Below are positions 60,405 to 64,000 of a DNA stretch of 64,000 bases, piece after piece. Location: NCBI GenBank assembly GCA_963663905.2, contig OY760657.1, positions 3,844,001 through 3,908,000 of the forward strand, given 5' to 3'. The notes beneath the pieces are model-generated. The model searched no databases and was not told the DNA's origin. It was given only the letters and a program-made list of their open reading frames with translations. This DNA comes from Saccharicrinis sp963663905 (lineage in GTDB: Bacteria; Bacteroidota; Bacteroidia; Bacteroidales; Marinilabiliaceae). The translations under genes were made by a program, and so were the position numbers. Within the stretch, counting starts at the first letter, position 1, and every line of letters starts with the position of its first letter.

Positions 60405-61817
60405 CTACTCTCTGATAAATTTGAATCCAAAAGCAAAATAATTGGCCTTAAAACCAGTATTCCTTTGGTAATGATTATACTTTAAATCAATACTTTTCAA
60501 ACCAAACTTGCCAATTTTAGCCTTTGTGAAAATATCTGTATATGTTACACCAAAACCAAACTGATCCGAGGTAAATTTTGAAAGATCATAATCTGATGTA
60601 TAATACTTACTTGTAGAAAGATGAGTATCAAATGGTGCAAAATAATCTGCTTCAGTTTGATCATAATAACGATAACTTGGATATAATGTAAATTTCTGAG
60701 AAATCTTTATTGGCAATTCGAAATTTACAGTATTGGAAGTTATTCCCCAATCATCATAATAATACCTGTAATAAGTTCTTAAGGTCACAAATTCATTAAT
60801 AAAATAGTGAAATCTTGCTCCTACAGGAATTTTAATTCTGGTACCTGGCAGTCGTTCTATATCATCAGCCAGCATGAACACATCCTTATTTTTTCGAGAA
60901 GTATAATAAGGAATGCTCTCTGCATTACCTATATAGTAATTGCTTTTATCTGCAAAATAGACTCTTTGCATAGGATTAGACAACCAGCCATCCTGCTGAA
61001 CTATATCCAAAAACAATGAAAATTGTGCATTACGACTTAATATTTGCGAAAAAGAAATCGATAATGAATATGTATTACGCCCTTTATCAACAATTGAACT
61101 AAATCCTTGAGGATTCCATGTTGTACCATTTTTACTGGTAACAATCCCCTGATCATTTAAAATATCTGCTCTGGCAAAAAAACCTGAAAACAGATCACCA
61201 CCCACCTCTTCGTACGATTTTAATTCTGTTGGATAAACGGGTTTCCAGGCATCCAAATACATACTACCTTTTAGATTTATTTCAGTATTCTTTTCATTAA
61301 ACTGCCTGGTGTAACCACCACCAAATCCCAAAGAGGTATAATCAAACTCTCTGGAAAAAGAAAGGTGAGCATCCCATATTTTATTTCTATCATCAGAACT
61401 ATGAGAATAACTTCCCGACAAACTAGTCCATGTATCTTTTTGAGAAGCTCCTGAAGACGCCACCCAAGGACTTCCTGTCATATCATTATTCGCATTTTGC
61501 GAGGCTCCTGATTTATCAAAAGGATTTACATTACTTGAAGAAGCTGAAGTATAAGTTGAAAATCCCACATCCACAGTTAAAACATCATCGTCATTTAAAG
61601 GCATACTCACGATAATATTAGGAGTAAAGTCTGTTATCTTTTCATCACCAACACCCCCTGTAACTGCTGCATTATCCCCTGATTGACTATAATAACTAGA
61701 TAAAATATCTACTTCGGTATTTTCAAGCACTCTTTTTTTAAAGATAAAAGTACTGTCGGATTGAGAATAAGCCAATAGCCCAAGACTCAAAAATATTACA
61801 AGAATTAAATATCTCAT
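60405..61817 (-). CDS. DUF3570 outer-membrane beta-barrel protein
   Basis: A 470-residue barrel protein. Signal peptide 1-18 (ending LLAYS), then many amphipathic strands with Tyr and Trp, ending FAFGFKFIRE. It matches the DUF3570 layout (EVDILSSYYSQSGDNAAVTGGVGDE near the start). Residues 101-106 (DKSGAS) and 120-125 (ASSGAS) carry SGAS tetrapeptides, like the Dx[ST]GA[ST] pattern that ApbE modifies with FMN, and an ApbE gene sits two genes upstream. Flavinylation here is a hypothesis. It is the last gene of the four-gene set. Confidence 0.87.
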   Translation of the reverse strand: MRYLILVIFLSLGLLAYSQSDSTFIFKKRVLENTEVDILSSYYSQSGDNAAVTGGVGDEKITDFTPNIIVSMPLNDDDVLTVDVGFSTYTSASSSNVNPFDKSGASQNANNDMTGSPWVASSGASQKDTWTSLSGSYSHSSDDRNKIWDAHLSFSREFDYTSLGFGGGYTRQFNEKNTEINLKGSMYLDAWKPVYPTELKSYEEVGGDLFSGFFARADILNDQGIVTSKNGTTWNPQGFSSIVDKGRNTYSLSISFSQILSRNAQFSLFLDIVQQDGWLSNPMQRVYFADKSNYYIGNAESIPYYTSRKNKDVFMLADDIERLPGTRIKIPVGARFHYFINEFVTLRTYYRYYYDDWGITSNTVNFELPIKISQKFTLYPSYRYYDQTEADYFAPFDTHLSTSKYYTSDYDLSKFTSDQFGFGVTYTDIFTKAKIGKFGLKSIDLKYNHYQRNTGFKANYFAFGFKFIRE

Positions 61818-61845
61818 TTAATAACCATTACAAATTAAAATTCAC

Positions 61846-62058
61846 TTAATTACAACCGCATCCACCTCCTGATTTTCCACCATTTGCTCCTGATGCACCT
61901 TCCCTGTAGACCTGATAATTCGTTTCAAACTTTTTAAACTTCTTATCACTTAATGCCATATCAGGATCATTTATATTTACCTTTTCATATTCTTTAAGAA
62001 CAACACAAGAGCTTAATGAAACTACAAAAAGCATTGCTAAAAATAATTTTCTCTTCAT
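61846..62058 (-). CDS. DUF4266 small lipoprotein with a C-terminal Gly/Cys tail
   Basis: A 70-residue lipoprotein. Signal MKRKLFLAMLFVVSLSSC puts the lipid on Cys18, leaving a mature peptide of 53 residues. The core YEKVNINDPDMALSDKKFKKFETNYQ is the DUF4266 signature (NDPDM). The tail EGASGANGGKSGGGCGCN is rich in Gly and carries two Cys. The tail could bind metal or form a thioether or disulphide link, but nothing more can be read from sequence. It lies 28 bp upstream of the DUF3570 gene and 4 bp after apbE. Confidence 0.85.
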   Translation of the reverse strand: MKRKLFLAMLFVVSLSSCVVLKEYEKVNINDPDMALSDKKFKKFETNYQVYREGASGANGGKSGGGCGCN

Positions 62059-62062
62059 TTTT

Positions 62063-63073
62063 CTATTCTTTTACGACATCAGCATCATGATTAAACTCAA
62101 TATGATCCGAGGTAATGATTTTACTTTTATCATCAACTATAATACACTCAACACCCTTTAACTGATTCACCATATTCAAACCAGCATCCACTCCCATTAC
62201 AAATACAGATGTTGCCAATGCATCAGCTATTTCTGCATTCTGTGTAAAAATGGTTACACTCAAAATCCCTTTACTTGGATATCCTGTTTTTGGATTTATG
62301 ATATGTGAATATGTTTCGCCATTAAATTTCACGTAATTTTCATAATTACCTGATGTCACAACTGCACAATTTTTTACTGGCATCCATGAAAAAACTTTTT
62401 CCTTGTTTAATGGATTAACAATTGCAACCATCCAGTCCTTTCCTTCTGGTTGAGAGCCCCATGCATTTAAATCACCCGATGCATTAATAATCCCTGCAAC
62501 AACACCTTTCTGTTTAAGTAAGGCTTTTGCTCTATCAGCTGCATAGCCTTTTCCAATAGCTCCAAAACCAATTCGCATCTCTTTATTTTTAAGAAAAACA
62601 GTTTGATTTTCTTTGTCAATTATAATATTACGATAATCAACATTACGAACTGAATTCTTAATTAATTCCGGAGCAGGCATTACTGTCATACTACCATCGA
62701 ACTTCCATATTTTATCCATTGAAGCATATGTTATATCAAATGCACCATCTGTTAAATTAGAAATCTTCAATGCTCTTTCGATTAAACTAATCAACTCAAA
62801 ACTCACCTTAACAGGTTGTATTCCGGCATTTTGATTTATTTGGGAAGTTTGAGAATTCTCATCCCAGGAAGAGATCATTTTCTCAATGCGAGAGATTTCA
62901 TCAATAGCCAATTGTATATATTCATCACCTGATTCTTTATTGTCTGCAACTACAGTAATTTCAAAACGACAACCCATTAATTTTGTGGTTCGCTTAAAGA
63001 TATTACCATCAGCATACGCTGTTGCTCCAAATAACAAAAAGGAGATAATTACAATATATATTGCCTTCAACAT
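62063..63073 (-). CDS. apbE: FAD:protein FMN transferase (ApbE)
   Basis: A 336-residue periplasmic enzyme that attaches FMN from FAD to a Ser or Thr of target proteins. A signal peptide is present (ending ATAYA, about residue 21). Family blocks are MGCRFEITVVADN, ISSWDENSQTSQINQNAG, FGAIGKGYAADRAKALL, INASGDLNAWG and IADALATSVFVMG, which include the FAD-binding and magnesium-binding residues. It starts 3 bp after the thioredoxin gene and is followed by DUF4266 and DUF3570 genes, one of which is probably its target. Confidence 0.95.
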   Translation of the reverse strand: MLKAIYIVIISFLLFGATAYADGNIFKRTTKLMGCRFEITVVADNKESGDEYIQLAIDEISRIEKMISSWDENSQTSQINQNAGIQPVKVSFELISLIERALKISNLTDGAFDITYASMDKIWKFDGSMTVMPAPELIKNSVRNVDYRNIIIDKENQTVFLKNKEMRIGFGAIGKGYAADRAKALLKQKGVVAGIINASGDLNAWGSQPEGKDWMVAIVNPLNKEKVFSWMPVKNCAVVTSGNYENYVKFNGETYSHIINPKTGYPSKGILSVTIFTQNAEIADALATSVFVMGVDAGLNMVNQLKGVECIIVDDKSKIITSDHIEFNHDADVVKE

Positions 63074-63076
63074 CTT

Positions 63077-63523
63077 TTATTTAAAGGAGTTCAATTTATT
63101 AAAGTAATCTGTTGGTGTTGATTTTTGATAACCCAATGCACCTAAAACAGCACCTTCCGAATTAAGAACAACAACAAAAGGAAAGTAACCACTCTTATTA
63201 TACTTCTCGGCAAGACCTGCATTGTGTTTTTTTCTTTCTTCAGGGAGTTGATTCTTCTTACTCCTCGGGAAATCTGCTTTCACTATAACAAATTGATCTT
63301 TAGCTAAAGTCTCAAATTCTTCAGTTTCCAATATTTCCTTTTCTAATTTGATACATGGCGCACACCAATCTGATCCTTGAAAAATTAGAACTATACGTTT
63401 ATTATGTTCCTTTGCCTCTTCTTGCGCTTCATCAATCGTTAAATCATTATGCTGTGCAATCATCGTTAGCGAAGAAAAAAACACCATAAATGCAAAAAAC
63501 AACATTCTCTTCATTGACTTCAT
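63077..63523 (-). CDS. Exported thioredoxin-fold protein
   Basis: A 148-residue thioredoxin-like protein with a signal peptide (about 1-23, ending TMIAQ) and the active site SDWCAPCIKLEKEIL. The cis-Pro region reads YFPFVVVLNSEG. It is similar to DUF255/thiol-disulphide reductases found with ApbE clusters. It probably supplies electrons to keep Cys residues of partners reduced in the periplasm, perhaps the Cys of the DUF4266 tail. First gene of the set with apbE at 3 bp. Confidence 0.9.
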   Translation of the reverse strand: MKSMKRMLFFAFMVFFSSLTMIAQHNDLTIDEAQEEAKEHNKRIVLIFQGSDWCAPCIKLEKEILETEEFETLAKDQFVIVKADFPRSKKNQLPEERKKHNAGLAEKYNKSGYFPFVVVLNSEGAVLGALGYQKSTPTDYFNKLNSFK

Positions 63524-63681
63524 CTTTTTGTTATACTTCTATATTACAAACCATTAATCCCCTTACCTTGTAACTAAATGATACTTCATTAAACTATTAC
63601 AGAGCAAAAAAGTTTCGTAAATATAGATATTTACATACGTATATTCATATATCCATAAGGCAATATTTATTTCAAGGATTA

Positions 63682-64000
63682 TTAATTGCCATTCCCATTT
63701 TGCAGCCAATCAATTGTTTTTTGCATGGCTAAAGGAAATGGAATCGGGTTATATCCTAATTCGTTTTTTGATTTAGAACTATCAACATCCCAATTCTTTA
63801 ACGTTTTGCGAACAAAAGCCTTTGTTACCAGAGGTTGATTGCCACTTACATTTGATTGCCATTGCATTACCTGAGCGATTATTTTCATAATAAAGCCGGG
63901 AATTTTAATTAAAAAGTGGTTAATCTGAGTTATATTATTTATACACTCAAAAAAATAGTTATATGATAAAGTTGTACCCGACAAAATATACTTATTTCCT
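63682..64000 (-). CDS. NAD-dependent epimerase/dehydratase, C-terminal fragment (right edge)
   Basis: An open frame that enters from the right edge and ends at 63682. It gives about 105 C-terminal residues. The visible part begins GNKYILSGTTLSYNYFFE, the well-known end of the extended short-chain dehydrogenase fold (Y-I-L-S-G), and continues with the helical substrate domain and SKNELGYNPIPFPLAMQKTIDWL. It belongs to the dihydroflavonol 4-reductase or sugar epimerase group. The NAD-binding and catalytic YxxxK parts are outside the window. An internal start at a TTG is not real. Confidence 0.87.
   Translation of the reverse strand, partial: GNKYILSGTTLSYNYFFECINNITQINHFLIKIPGFIMKIIAQVMQWQSNVSGNQPLVTKAFVRKTLKNWDVDSSKSKNELGYNPIPFPLAMQKTIDWLQNGNGN

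Overview
The window is a chromosomal segment of an AT-rich member of the Bacteroidota. The evidence is: a C-terminal type IX secretion sorting domain, TonB-dependent receptor and TonB-C proteins, a dipeptidyl-peptidase IV type S9 peptidase, a Wza/Wzc capsule export pair of Bacteroidota type, and at least a dozen upstream TAnnTTTG elements, the -7 box of the Bacteroidota primary sigma factor. An [FeFe]-hydrogenase-like sensor fused to a chemoreceptor domain and a triple hemerythrin protein suggest an organism that lives at low or changing oxygen. A marine Marinilabiliales-like bacterium is my guess from the gene mix, not a demonstrated assignment. I see no rRNA, tRNA, CRISPR array, intact insertion sequence or prophage.

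Region 1 (1-10037, minus strand) is a Wzx/Wzy-dependent capsule or exopolysaccharide operon read right to left: Wza export lipoprotein, Wzc tyrosine kinase/co-polymerase, Wzy polymerase, Wzx flippase, two GT4 glycosyltransferases (one cut by the left edge), one GT2 and two hexapeptide acyltransferases. Several genes overlap, so they are co-transcribed. The initiating sugar-phosphate transferase is not in the window.

Region 2 (10602-19501, plus strand) diverges from it across about 560 bp of noncoding DNA and looks like a second, synthase-dependent exopolysaccharide system. It holds a single-domain response regulator, a TPR plus outer-membrane barrel protein (YaiO type), a membrane HEAT-repeat protein, a processive GT2 with a QxxRW motif, a three-domain hemerythrin protein with altered iron ligands, a GH16 enzyme and a large secreted TIM-barrel glycoside hydrolase with a T9SS tail. 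This is the most attractive system in the window.

Region 3 (19561-46541) is mostly housekeeping and metabolism: def-ruvX, an SLC12-type transporter, a U32 peptidase-like RNA-modification protein, an aldo/keto reductase, an M64 peptidase, a MscS channel, an Lrp regulator, a UshA-type nucleotidase split into two genes, yaaA, rlmD, dus, a PfkB kinase, an isochorismatase-like hydrolase, a YycJ-like MBL hydrolase, a free-standing B3/B4 protein, a HAD hydrolase, a PBP-histidine kinase, yjbQ, an ArsC/LMW-PTP-like protein lacking its catalytic cysteine, and a hydroxyacid dehydrogenase. The 474 bp gap at 32891-33364 holds two short arrays of 11-bp repeats flanking nested palindromes.

Region 4 (46817-64000) has a TonB-dependent receptor, the hydrogenase-like/chemoreceptor fusion, a GH43 lipoprotein, rocD, argS, a TonB-C protein and a DPP-IV peptidase. 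It ends with a tight four-gene set (thioredoxin, ApbE, DUF4266, DUF3570) that may be an exported flavinylation system. The right edge cuts an NAD-dependent epimerase. Promoter elements argue that three genes (ruvX, rlmD and the hydrogenase-like gene) start downstream of the longest open frame.
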